64,000 bases of DNA, from NCBI RefSeq assembly GCF_001591605.1, contig NZ_BCVF01000012.1:27986-91985 (forward strand), written 5' to 3'. A model generated the notes under the pieces. It worked only from the letters and a program-made list of their open reading frames with translations. It ran no database searches and was not told the origin of the DNA. Positions 17,780-26,137 of this stretch are shown piece after piece. Position numbers and translations under genes: made by a program. The stretch is from Bacillus badius NBRC 15713 (GTDB taxonomy: Bacteria; Bacillota; Bacilli; Bacillales; Domibacillaceae). Numbering within the stretch: position 1 is the first letter of the stretch; each line of letters opens with the position of its first letter.

Positions 17780-17839
17780 CTATCGGCTGTTGCACGCAAA
17801 AAGCTGGTCAATAAAACTAGCAGCCATTAGCCTTTTCAT
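17780..17839 (-). CDS. Candidate 19-residue small protein gene (tentative)
   Basis: On the minus strand the frame MKRLMAASFIDQLFACNSR starts at 17839 and stops at 17780. A near-perfect ribosome site (GGGAGGG, 17846-17852) lies six bases before the ATG. A promoter candidate with 17-base spacing lies upstream (17865-17893) and a strong terminator downstream (17671-17740). The sequence is short, with a basic head and one Cys, and I recognise no family. The full set of expression signals is the reason to list it; the frame itself is too short to prove coding. Confidence 0.35.
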   Translation of the reverse strand: MKRLMAASFIDQLFACNSR

Positions 17840-17864
17840 CCGTATCCCTCCCTGTTTCTTTTTA

Positions 17865-17893
17865 CTTTTATCCAGGTTGTGAAGGGATGGCAA
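17865..17893 (-). promoter_or_regulatory. Promoter candidate for the 19-residue ORF
   Basis: On the minus strand TTGCCA (17888-17893) and TAAAAG (17865-17870) are separated by 17 bases and sit about 13 bases before the ribosome site. Confidence 0.35.
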
Positions 17894-17958
17894 AGGCTCC
17901 TTTCATGACATGGAAATGAAAATTTATCATTCTTCATTTTAATTGAACCTAGTAAAAG

Positions 17959-17967
17959 TGTTACAAT
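17959..17967 (+). promoter_or_regulatory. Extended -10 promoter element of hprK
   Basis: TGTTACAAT is an extended -10 (TGn plus TACAAT) about 35 bases before the hprK GTG. The -35 region (TTAATT at 17 bases) is weak. Confidence 0.45.
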
Positions 17968-18001
17968 GGTATCAGAATGCCATCATGAGGAGGAAGAAAC
18001 A

Positions 18002-18937
18002 GTGGCTAAAGTGCGTACATCTGATTTGCTGGAAAATCTCGATTTGGAACTCATCAGCGGTGAAGACGGCATTCATCGTCCGATTATAACAAGTGACCTT
18101 TCCCGGCCAGGCCTTGAGCTTGCTGGCTTTTTTGATTATTACCCGAAAGAAAGGATACAGCTGCTCGGAATGACGGAGCTGACTTTCTTTCAGAAGCTTC
18201 ATTCAAACGAGAAGCTGCCGCGAATGGAAAGACTATGTGATGACAGAACACCTGCTATTATTATTTCACGCGAATTGGAAGTACCGGAGGAATTAATTGA
18301 AGCATCAGAACGGCATGCAGTGCCCGTGATGAGATCAAAGCTGACAACAACGAGACTTTCAAGTAAGTTGACGAATTATTTGGAAAAGATGCTGGCTCCA
18401 ACAACCGCCGTTCACGGTGTGCTTGTTGATATTTACGGTGTAGGTGTACTGATTACCGGCCAAAGCGGAGTAGGTAAAAGCGAAGCAGCTCTTGATCTTG
18501 TAAAACGAGGGCATCGCCTTGTAGCTGATGATTGTGTGGAGATTCGCCAGGAAGACAATGATACTCTTGTCGGCAGTGCACCGGAGCTGATTGAGCATCT
18601 GCTGGAAATTCGCGGGCTGGGCATCATTAATATTATGACGCTGTTTGGCGCTGGCGCCATCAGAGGCAACAAACGAATTACTCTCAATGTTCATCTTGAA
18701 CTTTGGAATTCGAAAAAACAATATGACCGGCTAGGAATTGAAGAAGATAAGCTGAAGATTATTGATACAGAAATTACGAAAATCACCCTTCCTGTGCGTC
18801 CAGGAAGAAACATTGCCGTCATTATTGAAGTAGCAGCGATGAACTTCCGCTTGAAACGCCTCGGAATCAACACAGCGAAAGACTTCACAGATAAGTTAGC
18901 GAATGTCATCAGCGAGCGCGATACAGATTTTATGTAA
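18002..18937 (+). CDS. hprK: HPr kinase/phosphorylase
   Basis: From the GTG at 18002 (MAKVRTSD, as in B. subtilis) the protein has 311 residues. It phosphorylates HPr and Crh on Ser46 when glycolytic intermediates are high and removes the phosphate when phosphate is high, so it sets CcpA-dependent catabolite control. The P-loop GQSGVGKS lies at 153-160 and the family signature [20 protein letters not shown] at 200-219. GAGGAGG precedes the GTG; the in-frame ATG at 17966 lacks a ribosome site. It heads hprK-lgt-yvoD-ppaX-yvoF. The Crh partner is in the same window at 40908. Confidence 0.96.
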   Translation: MAKVRTSDLLENLDLELISGEDGIHRPIITSDLSRPGLELAGFFDYYPKERIQLLGMTELTFFQKLHSNEKLPRMERLCDDRTPAIIISRELEVPEELIEASERHAVPVMRSKLTTTRLSSKLTNYLEKMLAPTTAVHGVLVDIYGVGVLITGQSGVGKSEAALDLVKRGHRLVADDCVEIRQEDNDTLVGSAPELIEHLLEIRGLGIINIMTLFGAGAIRGNKRITLNVHLELWNSKKQYDRLGIEEDKLKIIDTEITKITLPVRPGRNIAVIIEVAAMNFRLKRLGINTAKDFTDKLANVISERDTDFM

Positions 18938-18968
18938 TAACAGTTGATGGGCAGAAAGGGGAAAAAGA

Positions 18969-19784
18969 ATGGAAGGTTATCCGCTTAATCCGATTGCTAT
19001 TGCGATTGGGCCATTTGAGGTTCACTGGTATGGCTTAATCATTGGCTTCGGCATTGCACTTGGCTTTTATTTAGCTGCTAAAGAAGGCGACCGTCTCGGC
19101 TTGCCTAAAGATACATTTGCCGACTTGCTCATTTGGGCGATTCCGCTCGCCATTATTTCGGCGCGCATTTATTATGTTTTATTCCAATGGGAATATTACT
19201 CTCAGCATCCTGGAGACATTATTAAAATTTGGAATGGCGGAATTGCCATTCATGGCGCATTGATCGGCGCGGTTGCGACAGCTGTGGTTTTCTCAAAAAC
19301 CAAAAATATTTCCTTTTGGAAATTGGCTGACATAGCCGCTCCAAGCATCATTTTGGGGCAGGCCATTGGCCGATGGGGAAACTTTATGAACCAGGAGGCG
19401 CATGGCGGGGAAGTGACCCGCTCCTTCCTGGAGAATTTGCATTTGCCGGAGTTTATCATTAATCAAATGTATATTGACGGACAATATTATCATCCAACGT
19501 TTTTATATGAATCCATTTGGAATTTTGCTGGTTTCCTCTTGCTGTTAGGCTTGCGCAAAGTGAACTTAAAACGGGGAGAACTGTTTTTAATTTATGTGAT
19601 GTGGTACTCCATCGGGCGCTTCTTTATTGAAGGGCTGCGGACAGACAGCTTAATGCTGACAGATTCGCTGCGGATCGCCCAAGTGATTTCGCTCGTTCTT
19701 TTGGCAGCGGCTGCTATTCTCCTGTTCATCCGCCGCAGCCGGAAAAGCAACCAGCTGCCTTATAACAGCTTAGCGAATGAATAA
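18969..19784 (+). CDS. lgt: Prolipoprotein diacylglyceryl transferase
   Basis: The 271-residue membrane enzyme moves a diacylglyceryl group from phosphatidylglycerol to the lipobox Cys of prelipoproteins, the first step of lipoprotein maturation. HGALIG (95-100) and [10 protein letters not shown] (134-143), which hold essential residues, are present, with about seven membrane segments. It is 31 bases after hprK with a GGGG-type ribosome site, and its place in this operon matches B. subtilis. Confidence 0.96.
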   Translation: MEGYPLNPIAIAIGPFEVHWYGLIIGFGIALGFYLAAKEGDRLGLPKDTFADLLIWAIPLAIISARIYYVLFQWEYYSQHPGDIIKIWNGGIAIHGALIGAVATAVVFSKTKNISFWKLADIAAPSIILGQAIGRWGNFMNQEAHGGEVTRSFLENLHLPEFIINQMYIDGQYYHPTFLYESIWNFAGFLLLLGLRKVNLKRGELFLIYVMWYSIGRFFIEGLRTDSLMLTDSLRIAQVISLVLLAAAAILLFIRRSRKSNQLPYNSLANE

Positions 19785-19798
19785 ATGGGGAGGGTAAC

Positions 19799-20749
19799 AT
19801 GGGGAAAACACTAAAAAACGGTTTTATTTCAGGGGTAAAAACAACTTGGCTGCTTGGAAAAATTATTTTTCCTGTCACCCTCATCGTGACGCTGCTGCAA
19901 TATACGCCGATATTGCCTTGGCTGATGAAGGCGATCAGTCCGGTTATGGGATTGTTTGGTTTATCAGGGGATGCCTCCATTCCGCTGGTGCTTGGCAACT
20001 TTTTAAATTTATACGCGGCAATCGGCGCTATTTTATCGTTAGATTTAACCGTGAAAGAAGTATTTATATTAGCTGTTATGCTGTCATTTTCGCATAATTT
20101 GTTTATCGAATCTGGTGTTGCTGCCCGTGTTGGCGTGAAGCTGTCTGTTGTCCTGGCAGTCAGATTGGGGCTTGCTGCTGTATCAGCGATTGTGATCAAC
20201 CTTATTTGGCATGGCGGAGGCGGCACCGCGCAATACGGGATGGCTCCGCCGCTGCAAGCCGATCCGGATGGCTGGGGACAAATTTTGATGATTGGTCTTG
20301 AAAAAGCGGGTTATGGCATTTTCCAGCTGGCGGTCATTGTCATGCCATTAATGTTGATGATTCAAGTCTTAAAAGACTTAAAATGGCTGGATATCTTTTC
20401 CCGCTGGATGGCTCCGGTTACTCGCTTGCTGGGAATGAAAGAAAACACATCGATGACATTGGCATCCGGCTTGCTTTTCGGCCTCGCGCTCGGTTCAGCA
20501 GTTATGATTCAAGCGGTAAAAGAGGATGGCGTCAGCAGCCGGGATGTGACGCTGGCGATGATTTTTCTGGTAGCATGCCATGCCGTCGTGGAGGATACCG
20601 TTATTTTTATTCCGCTCGGTATTACCGGATGGCCTCTGCTTGCTCTGTTTTTAATCCGGCTGATGACAGCCATTGTGCTGACGCTTGCGGTGTCAGCACT
20701 TTGGAAGCCGGCTGAACTGGTCCAAAGAAAGGAAGCAAAACTCTCATGA
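19799..20749 (+). CDS. yvoD: YvoD-like nucleoside-recognition (Gate) domain membrane protein
   Basis: The 316-residue protein has about eight to nine membrane helices with two Gate/nucleoside-recognition-like halves (for example [17 protein letters not shown] and a second half around [13 protein letters not shown]). Proteins of this family are poorly characterised; some are linked to transport. The gene starts 15 bases after lgt with a GGGAGG site and overlaps ppaX by four bases, as in the B. subtilis hprK operon. Substrate unknown. Confidence 0.82.
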   Translation: MGKTLKNGFISGVKTTWLLGKIIFPVTLIVTLLQYTPILPWLMKAISPVMGLFGLSGDASIPLVLGNFLNLYAAIGAILSLDLTVKEVFILAVMLSFSHNLFIESGVAARVGVKLSVVLAVRLGLAAVSAIVINLIWHGGGGTAQYGMAPPLQADPDGWGQILMIGLEKAGYGIFQLAVIVMPLMLMIQVLKDLKWLDIFSRWMAPVTRLLGMKENTSMTLASGLLFGLALGSAVMIQAVKEDGVSSRDVTLAMIFLVACHAVVEDTVIFIPLGITGWPLLALFLIRLMTAIVLTLAVSALWKPAELVQRKEAKLS

Positions 20750-21402
20750 CAAAAATAACAACATTGCTGTTTGATTTAGATGGAACGTTAATTAATACAA
20801 ATGAATTGATTATTTCTTCATTTTTACACACGTTAAATCACTATTTTCCAGATCAATATAAGCGTGAAGACGTCTACCCTTTTATGGGGCCGACTCTCGC
20901 AGAAACATTTTCGGGGATCGATCCGGAGCGCGCAGAAGAAATGATCGCCCGCTATCGCAAATTCAACCTTGAAAACCATGACCTGCTCGTTACGGAGTTT
21001 GAGGGCGTATATGAGACGATCCGCACATTAAAAGAAAATCAATTTAAGCTTGCTATTGTATCAACAAAGCTTAGAGATACGGTCATAAAAGGGCTTAAAT
21101 TGACTCACTTGTATCCGTTTTTTGATACGATCGTCGCTTTGGATGATGTGACTGAGCCCAAGCCGCATCCTGAACCGCTGCTGAAGGCCTTGCGAGAGGT
21201 TGGCTCTAAGCCGGAGGAAGCGATGATGATCGGCGATAACTTTCATGATATTGAAGGCGGAAAAAATGCCGGCACTCTAACAGCCGGGGTAGCCTGGTCT
21301 GTTAAAGGAAAAGACTTTTTGCAGTCCTTCCAGCCGGATTATATGCTCGATACGATGCCTGAACTTCTCGATATTTTAAGGATTGGAGTTCCGGAGAAGT
21401 GA
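20746..21402 (+). CDS. ppaX: Pyrophosphatase PpaX (HAD family)
   Basis: The 218-residue HAD-superfamily phosphatase has motif [10 protein letters not shown] (Asp10, Asp12), motif II as VST near residue 105, motif III Lys in EPKPHPEP, and motif [12 protein letters not shown]. PpaX hydrolyses the pyrophosphate that HprK makes when it dephosphorylates Ser46-phosphorylated HPr by phosphorolysis. Its place three genes after hprK fits this. It overlaps yvoD (ATGA) and yvoF (GTGA), so translation is tightly coupled. Confidence 0.92.
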   Translation: MTKITTLLFDLDGTLINTNELIISSFLHTLNHYFPDQYKREDVYPFMGPTLAETFSGIDPERAEEMIARYRKFNLENHDLLVTEFEGVYETIRTLKENQFKLAIVSTKLRDTVIKGLKLTHLYPFFDTIVALDDVTEPKPHPEPLLKALREVGSKPEEAMMIGDNFHDIEGGKNAGTLTAGVAWSVKGKDFLQSFQPDYMLDTMPELLDILRIGVPEK

Positions 21403-21911
21403 GAAGGACGAAGCGGTATAAAACGGAGGGAGCCAACTCGCTCTGGAATATTTATCAAACCGTTTCTTTTTGGAAAACATTTAAAAACACAGTGATCATT
21501 GAGATTGGCCGGTTTACGCCTTTTATGAGGCTGAAAAACAGTTTATACCGGACTTTTCTCGGCATGAAAATCGGTGATCAAACAGCGCTCGCCTATAAAG
21601 TGGTGCCGGATATTATGTTTCCGGAGCTGATTTCGATCGGCCGCAACACGATTATTGGCTATAATACAGTCATTCTGGCTCATGAATATTTGATTGAAGA
21701 ATATCGCCTCGGGGAAGTGATCATCGGCGATCATGTAATGATTGGTGCCAACAGTACGGTGCTGCCGGGTGTGACGATTGGAGACGGAGCCGTTATTTCT
21801 GCTGCCACTCTTGTGCATCGCGATGTGCCTCCCGGTGCCTTTGCCGGCGGAAATCCTATGCAGATTAAAGAAAAGCCTCAGCCGGAGCTGTCGAACAAGT
21901 CTCTAAAGTAG
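21399..21911 (+). CDS. yvoF: YvoF-like hexapeptide-repeat acyltransferase
   Basis: The 170-residue protein is built from left-handed beta-helix hexapeptide repeats (about 65-155: [20 protein letters not shown] and following), as in CoA-dependent O-acetyltransferases. A 45-residue N-terminal basic region precedes them. The acceptor is unknown. The GTG at 21399 overlaps the ppaX stop. This is the last gene of the hprK operon and a strong terminator follows. Confidence 0.85.
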   Translation: MRRTKRYKTEGANSLWNIYQTVSFWKTFKNTVIIEIGRFTPFMRLKNSLYRTFLGMKIGDQTALAYKVVPDIMFPELISIGRNTIIGYNTVILAHEYLIEEYRLGEVIIGDHVMIGANSTVLPGVTIGDGAVISAATLVHRDVPPGAFAGGNPMQIKEKPQPELSNKSLK

Positions 21912-21927
21912 AAGCAGGCGGGGAAAA

Positions 21928-21983
21928 AAGGACCGGCCCAACAAGTCATTCTTTATGGCTTGTTGGGCCGGTCCTGGCTTTTT
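21928..21983 (+). terminator. Terminator of the hprK operon
   Basis: AGGACCGGCCCAACAAG and its exact complement form a 17-base-pair stem around a 13-base loop. TGG and six Ts follow. Confidence 0.92.
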
Positions 21984-22066
21984 TATGCATAAGGATAAGG
22001 GAGAGAAATTAGCTGAAAATAATAAAACATTATAGCAGGAAAAAGGTATAAACGAAAAAAATTCAT

Positions 22067-22080
22067 TGTAAGCGCTCTTA
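22067..22080. promoter_or_regulatory. cre-like site (CcpA) upstream of the CstA-type transporter
   Basis: TGTAAGCGCTCTTA differs at one defined position from the cre consensus TGWNANCGNTNWCA. It lies about 85 bases before the start codon, which fits catabolite control of a pyruvate/peptide transporter. Confidence 0.55.
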
Positions 22081-22165
22081 AAATAAAAAAAGGGTTGTTA
22101 ATTGATTTTTTAGAATATAGAATATTAATTAAATTATTCGGAAAATTAAAAGAGGGGGAATTAGA

Positions 22166-23602
22166 GTGCTTACATTTTTTGCTGCTTTGTTTTTACTGAT
22201 CGTAGGCTACTTGGTTTATTCTAAATTTGTTGAGCGGGTTTTCGTCATTGATGACAGCCAGAAAACACCGGCTTATACACAAGCGGATGGCATGGATTAT
22301 GTGCCGATGAGCTGGTGGAAGGGATCGCTGATTCAGCTGCTTAATATTGCTGGTCTTGGACCGATTTTTGGAGCAGTATCCGGTGCCCTCTACGGCCCAG
22401 TCGCATTTATATGGATTGTTGTCGGCTGTATTTTCGCCGGAGCAGTTCATGATTACTTTTCGGGCATGCTTTCACTTCGGCACGGAGGAGCTCAATACCC
22501 GACTCTTGTGGGGCGTTATCTGGGCAAAGGGATGAAAGCGGCGATCAATGTGGTGTCTATTATTTTAATGATTTTGGTAGCGGCTGCGTTTACAGCCGGA
22601 CCTGCCCAGTTGATTGCGCAAATTACCCCTTTGAGCTTTATGGCCGCTCTTGTTGCTGTGTTTGCCTATTTTTTGCTGGCAGCGGTTTTGCCGGTGAATA
22701 AAGTGATCGGAAAGATTTATCCGGTTTTTGGCGCGATTTTAATTTTTATGGCAATCGCGATTGCGGCTGCTTTGCTGTTCGGGAGTAAGCCGATACCGAA
22801 TTTAACTTTCGAAAACCTGCATCCCGGGGAGCTGCCGATCTGGCCGCTCTTAATGGTCACCATTTCCTGCGGAGCTATTTCGGGATTTCATTCCACGCAA
22901 AGTCCAATTGTTGCCCGCACAATGAAGAAAGAATCAGAAGGACGAAAGATTTTCTACGGGGCGATGATTGCTGAAGGAGTGATTGCTTTAATTTGGGCAG
23001 CAGCCGGCATGACCTTCTTTGGAGGAACAGGAGGATTGCAGGCGGCACTCGCATCTGGAGGACCAGCTGGTGTAGTCAATGAAATTTCTACCTCGCTGCT
23101 TGGCACGCTCGGAGGAATCTTAGCGATACTGGGCGTTATCATTTTGCCGATTACGACCGGGGATACGGCACTTCGCTCTTCAAGAATGATGCTGACTGAA
23201 ATGGCTTCTAAGTGGGTGGATGCTGAAAAGAAAAATGTTGTGTTGATTTTTACGGTTATCGTGGCCACTCCGATGTTCTTCCTTTCAACGATTGATTACA
23301 CCTTTTTATGGAGATACGTGGGCTGGACGAATCAAGTGGTAGCGGCGGTCATGCTGTGGACAGCAGTGTCTTATTTGCTCAAAGAAGGCAAGGCGCATTG
23401 GATTGCAGGGGTTCCGGCTATGTTTATGACAGCCGTTGTATGCACATATATCTTTTATGCGCCAGAAGGATTTGCCATGGATTATCAAGTTTCTCTTCTG
23501 ATCGGCGCTGTTTTAACGGTCTTGGTTGGAGCAATCTATGTCTGGCAAATAGTTAGGCATAAGCAATTAAAGTTAAAAGAACTGACTGTGCACTCGGCTT
23601 AA
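22166..23602 (+). CDS. CstA-family carbon-starvation/pyruvate transporter (short form)
   Basis: The 478-residue protein has about 12 to 14 hydrophobic segments. The CstA core is visible: GPIFGAVSGALYGPVAF, AGAVHDYFSGMLSLRHGG, the FHSTQSPIVARTM segment and GGTGGLQ. CstA/BtsT proteins carry pyruvate (or peptides) by proton symport. Bacillus CstA proteins are about 600 residues; this is the shorter homologue type. The GTG at 22166 has GAGGGGG before it. A cre-like site upstream suggests CcpA control. It is monocistronic, with a terminator after it and a two-component system next door. Confidence 0.88.
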   Translation: MLTFFAALFLLIVGYLVYSKFVERVFVIDDSQKTPAYTQADGMDYVPMSWWKGSLIQLLNIAGLGPIFGAVSGALYGPVAFIWIVVGCIFAGAVHDYFSGMLSLRHGGAQYPTLVGRYLGKGMKAAINVVSIILMILVAAAFTAGPAQLIAQITPLSFMAALVAVFAYFLLAAVLPVNKVIGKIYPVFGAILIFMAIAIAAALLFGSKPIPNLTFENLHPGELPIWPLLMVTISCGAISGFHSTQSPIVARTMKKESEGRKIFYGAMIAEGVIALIWAAAGMTFFGGTGGLQAALASGGPAGVVNEISTSLLGTLGGILAILGVIILPITTGDTALRSSRMMLTEMASKWVDAEKKNVVLIFTVIVATPMFFLSTIDYTFLWRYVGWTNQVVAAVMLWTAVSYLLKEGKAHWIAGVPAMFMTAVVCTYIFYAPEGFAMDYQVSLLIGAVLTVLVGAIYVWQIVRHKQLKLKELTVHSA

Positions 23603-23645
23603 AAAACTGCGGGCTGTCCATTTTTAGTGGCGCCCGCAGTTTTTT
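23602..23645 (+). terminator. Terminator after the CstA-type gene
   Basis: AAAAACTGCGGG and CCCGCAGTTTTT pair around a 19-base loop and end in six Ts. Confidence 0.88.
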
Positions 23646-23716
23646 GCGATTAAGGCTTGTTCAAGCGTATAGGTTCTGCCAATCTATGTATATAGCTATT
23701 TTTTGGGAGGCCGATT

Positions 23717-25315
23717 ATGGGCGGAAGAACAAAATATAAACTGACACTGCGTGCACTTATTGTGCTGCTCGTTGTTCTGGTAGTCATATCATCGCTCGGT
23801 GTGACAAACATGCTGATTGCCAGTGAAGTAACCAAGTCGACAAGAGAAACGCTGGAGGAAAAAGCTGCAATGACATCGCGGCTTGTTGCTGAATCAGAGG
23901 TGGTCCGCAACAGCTTATCAGGAGAAAGGCCGGAAACAGACATTCAGCCGTTTGCAGAGAAAGTGCGCCGGCAGTCAAAGACAGATTATATTACAGTCTT
24001 TGATATGAACGGGATCCGTAAATCCCATCCTGCTCCTGCGTTGATCGGCAAGCCATTTCAAGGCGGGGATGAAGGCGGGGTGCTAGCGGGAAAAGAGTAT
24101 ATGTCTACTGCAGAAGGCTCTCTAGGGCGATCGATTCGTTATTTTACCCCTATCTATAATGAAGAAGGCCGTCAAGTGGGGGCGGTAGCAGCAGGGATCA
24201 CGCTAGAGAAAGTAGAAACCGCGGTCACAGAAAGCCGGCATATTATTTATGCCGGGCTTGCTGCCGGGCTGTTCATTGGCTTATCGGGCGCTTTCTACCT
24301 AGGCCGCAGAGTGCGCGAAGTGATGTTTGGTTTAGAGCCCCATGAAATTGCCCGTTTGCTTGAAGAACGAAATGTCATGATCGAATCTGCGCATGAAGGA
24401 ACGATTGCGATAGATAGAAAAGGCAAGGTGACATTAATGAATAAAGCCGCTCGCCGGTTGCTTGAGCAAACAAGGGCATTCGGGTCATTGCCGGACAAGG
24501 AGGCAGATTCCATTATTTCTTCCTTTGGGCTGATGGCCGTATTAGAAACAGGTGAGGCGATTATGGATAAAGAGGTGGATATCAACGGCTCTGTTTTTTA
24601 TATGAATGCTTCCCCCTTGCTCGTAGAAGGAAAGAGGATTGGCGCCATTGCCAGGTTCAGGGATCAAACGGAGCTGAAGAAGCTGGCCGAGCGTTTGAGC
24701 GGAACGGAAATGTATGCCGAGGCCCTTAGAGCGCAAACGCACGAATTCATGAATCGGCTGCACGTCATTTTAGGCATGGCACAAATGAAAAATTATGCTG
24801 CTTTGCCCGCTTATATTGAGCAAATCAATATTCATTATCAAGATAGTGTCGGTTACTTGGCGCGCCGCATGAAAGATCCGGTGATTGCTGGCTTTTTATT
24901 GGCTAAAATGAGCTATTCTATTGAAAAAGGAAAAGAGCTGCGCTTATCAGAGGATTCTTATTTGCCTGCTGTAGATAGCCGGCTGACGCATGAATTGATT
25001 ACGATTTTAGGAAACTTAATTGATAACGCACTGGAGGCTACCCCCGTTAGCGGCCGGCCGGTTACTGTATTAATTGAATCAGAAGAAGATCATTTAATAA
25101 TTGAAGTAAAAGACCACGGAAAAGGAATGGCCGATCCGGACCGCATCTTTGAAAAAGGGGTTTCCGATAAAGGGAGCCACCGCGGCTTTGGGATGCATCT
25201 CGTTCGTAAAAGTGTGGAACGGCTGAACGGAGAGATTCAAGTATCCTCACAAGAAGGAAAAGGGACGATCATAGAGGTGATAATTCCTCTGGAGAAAAAG
25301 GAGAGAACCAAATGA
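23717..25315 (+). CDS. CitA/DcuS/MalK-type sensor histidine kinase
   Basis: The 532-residue kinase has a first membrane helix (about 12-33), an extracytoplasmic PAS-like (sCACHE/PDC) sensor (about 35-175), a second helix (about 177-198), a cytoplasmic PAS (about 215-320) and a kinase core. His342 in THEFMNRLHVILG is the phospho-acceptor, and the ATPase has NLIDNALEA. FGLEPHEIARLLEERNVM (204-221) is the conserved link in this group. These kinases sense di- and tricarboxylates such as malate, fumarate or citrate. GGGAGG precedes the ATG. It overlaps the regulator gene by four bases, and the neighbouring symporter is the likely target. The precise ligand is unknown. Confidence 0.92.
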   Translation: MGGRTKYKLTLRALIVLLVVLVVISSLGVTNMLIASEVTKSTRETLEEKAAMTSRLVAESEVVRNSLSGERPETDIQPFAEKVRRQSKTDYITVFDMNGIRKSHPAPALIGKPFQGGDEGGVLAGKEYMSTAEGSLGRSIRYFTPIYNEEGRQVGAVAAGITLEKVETAVTESRHIIYAGLAAGLFIGLSGAFYLGRRVREVMFGLEPHEIARLLEERNVMIESAHEGTIAIDRKGKVTLMNKAARRLLEQTRAFGSLPDKEADSIISSFGLMAVLETGEAIMDKEVDINGSVFYMNASPLLVEGKRIGAIARFRDQTELKKLAERLSGTEMYAEALRAQTHEFMNRLHVILGMAQMKNYAALPAYIEQINIHYQDSVGYLARRMKDPVIAGFLLAKMSYSIEKGKELRLSEDSYLPAVDSRLTHELITILGNLIDNALEATPVSGRPVTVLIESEEDHLIIEVKDHGKGMADPDRIFEKGVSDKGSHRGFGMHLVRKSVERLNGEIQVSSQEGKGTIIEVIIPLEKKERTK

Positions 25316-26019
25316 TTACGGTATTAATTGTTGAAGACGATCCGATGGTAGCGGAACTGAACAAGCAATATGTAGAGGCATTGCCGGGTTTTCAGATAAT
25401 CTCTGCTGCGGCTTTGCCGGAGGAAGCGCTGCAAAAAGTGCAACAATTAAAACCGGACCTGCTGCTGCTCGATATTTATATGCCTGGAATGACTGGTCTG
25501 GAATTGCTTAAGCAATTGCGCACAACCGGTTCAGAAACAGATGTCATTGTTATTAGTGCAGCGAATGATACGGCAAGCATTCAACAGGCGCTGCAATACG
25601 GCGCGGTAGATTATTTAATTAAGCCATTTAATTGGGAACGATTTCAACAAGCGATGTTAGCTTATCGGGAGCGCAAACAATTTTTGCTTTCTTCCCACGC
25701 AGTAAAGCAGGGGGACATTGACCGGATGCTTCATCAGCATACAAGGGCCGTATCGCCCTCTGACTTGCCGAAGGGGCTGACTAAAGAAACATTGAAGATG
25801 ATTTGGAACGCTATACAGGAAGAGGGGGAAGCTGATTTTTCAGCAGAGGATATTGCCTTTAGCTCGGGAGTTTCCCGTGTATCTGTTCGTAAATACTTAT
25901 CATTTTTAGATAGCGCGCATATTTTAACTGCAAGCGTTTCCTACGGTTCCGTTGGACGCCCGCAAACCCGGTATCGGCTGAATGGAGAAAATCATGAGCA
26001 GATACATTGTTTTATTTAA
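25312..26019 (+). CDS. CitB/MalR/DctR-type response regulator
   Basis: The 235-residue protein has a receiver domain (about 3-120: EDDPM acidic pair, Asp54 in LLLLDIYMPG, Lys in YLIKPFNW) and a C-terminal helix-turn-helix (about 172-230: FSAEDIAFSSGVSRVSVRKY). This is the layout of the CitB/MalR group that activates carboxylate transport genes. The ATGA overlap with the kinase couples their expression. A small hairpin (AAAGC-GTTT-GCTTT then Ts at about 26022) may be a weak terminator before the symporter. Confidence 0.92.
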   Translation: MITVLIVEDDPMVAELNKQYVEALPGFQIISAAALPEEALQKVQQLKPDLLLLDIYMPGMTGLELLKQLRTTGSETDVIVISAANDTASIQQALQYGAVDYLIKPFNWERFQQAMLAYRERKQFLLSSHAVKQGDIDRMLHQHTRAVSPSDLPKGLTKETLKMIWNAIQEEGEADFSAEDIAFSSGVSRVSVRKYLSFLDSAHILTASVSYGSVGRPQTRYRLNGENHEQIHCFI

Positions 26020-26137
26020 AGAAAGCGTTTGCTTTTTTTACTTTCAAAATACTTTTTTTACTTACTTAACTACAATTAACCGATTCATTGAATTATCTTT
26101 ATTAAAAAACAATTTAGATAATTAAGAGGGGGATTGT

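Noticed and set aside
26019..26034. cre-like sequence around AAGCGTTTGC before the symporter gene
   Set aside because: Three mismatches to the cre consensus. It looks more like a small AAAGC/GCTTT hairpin with a T-run.
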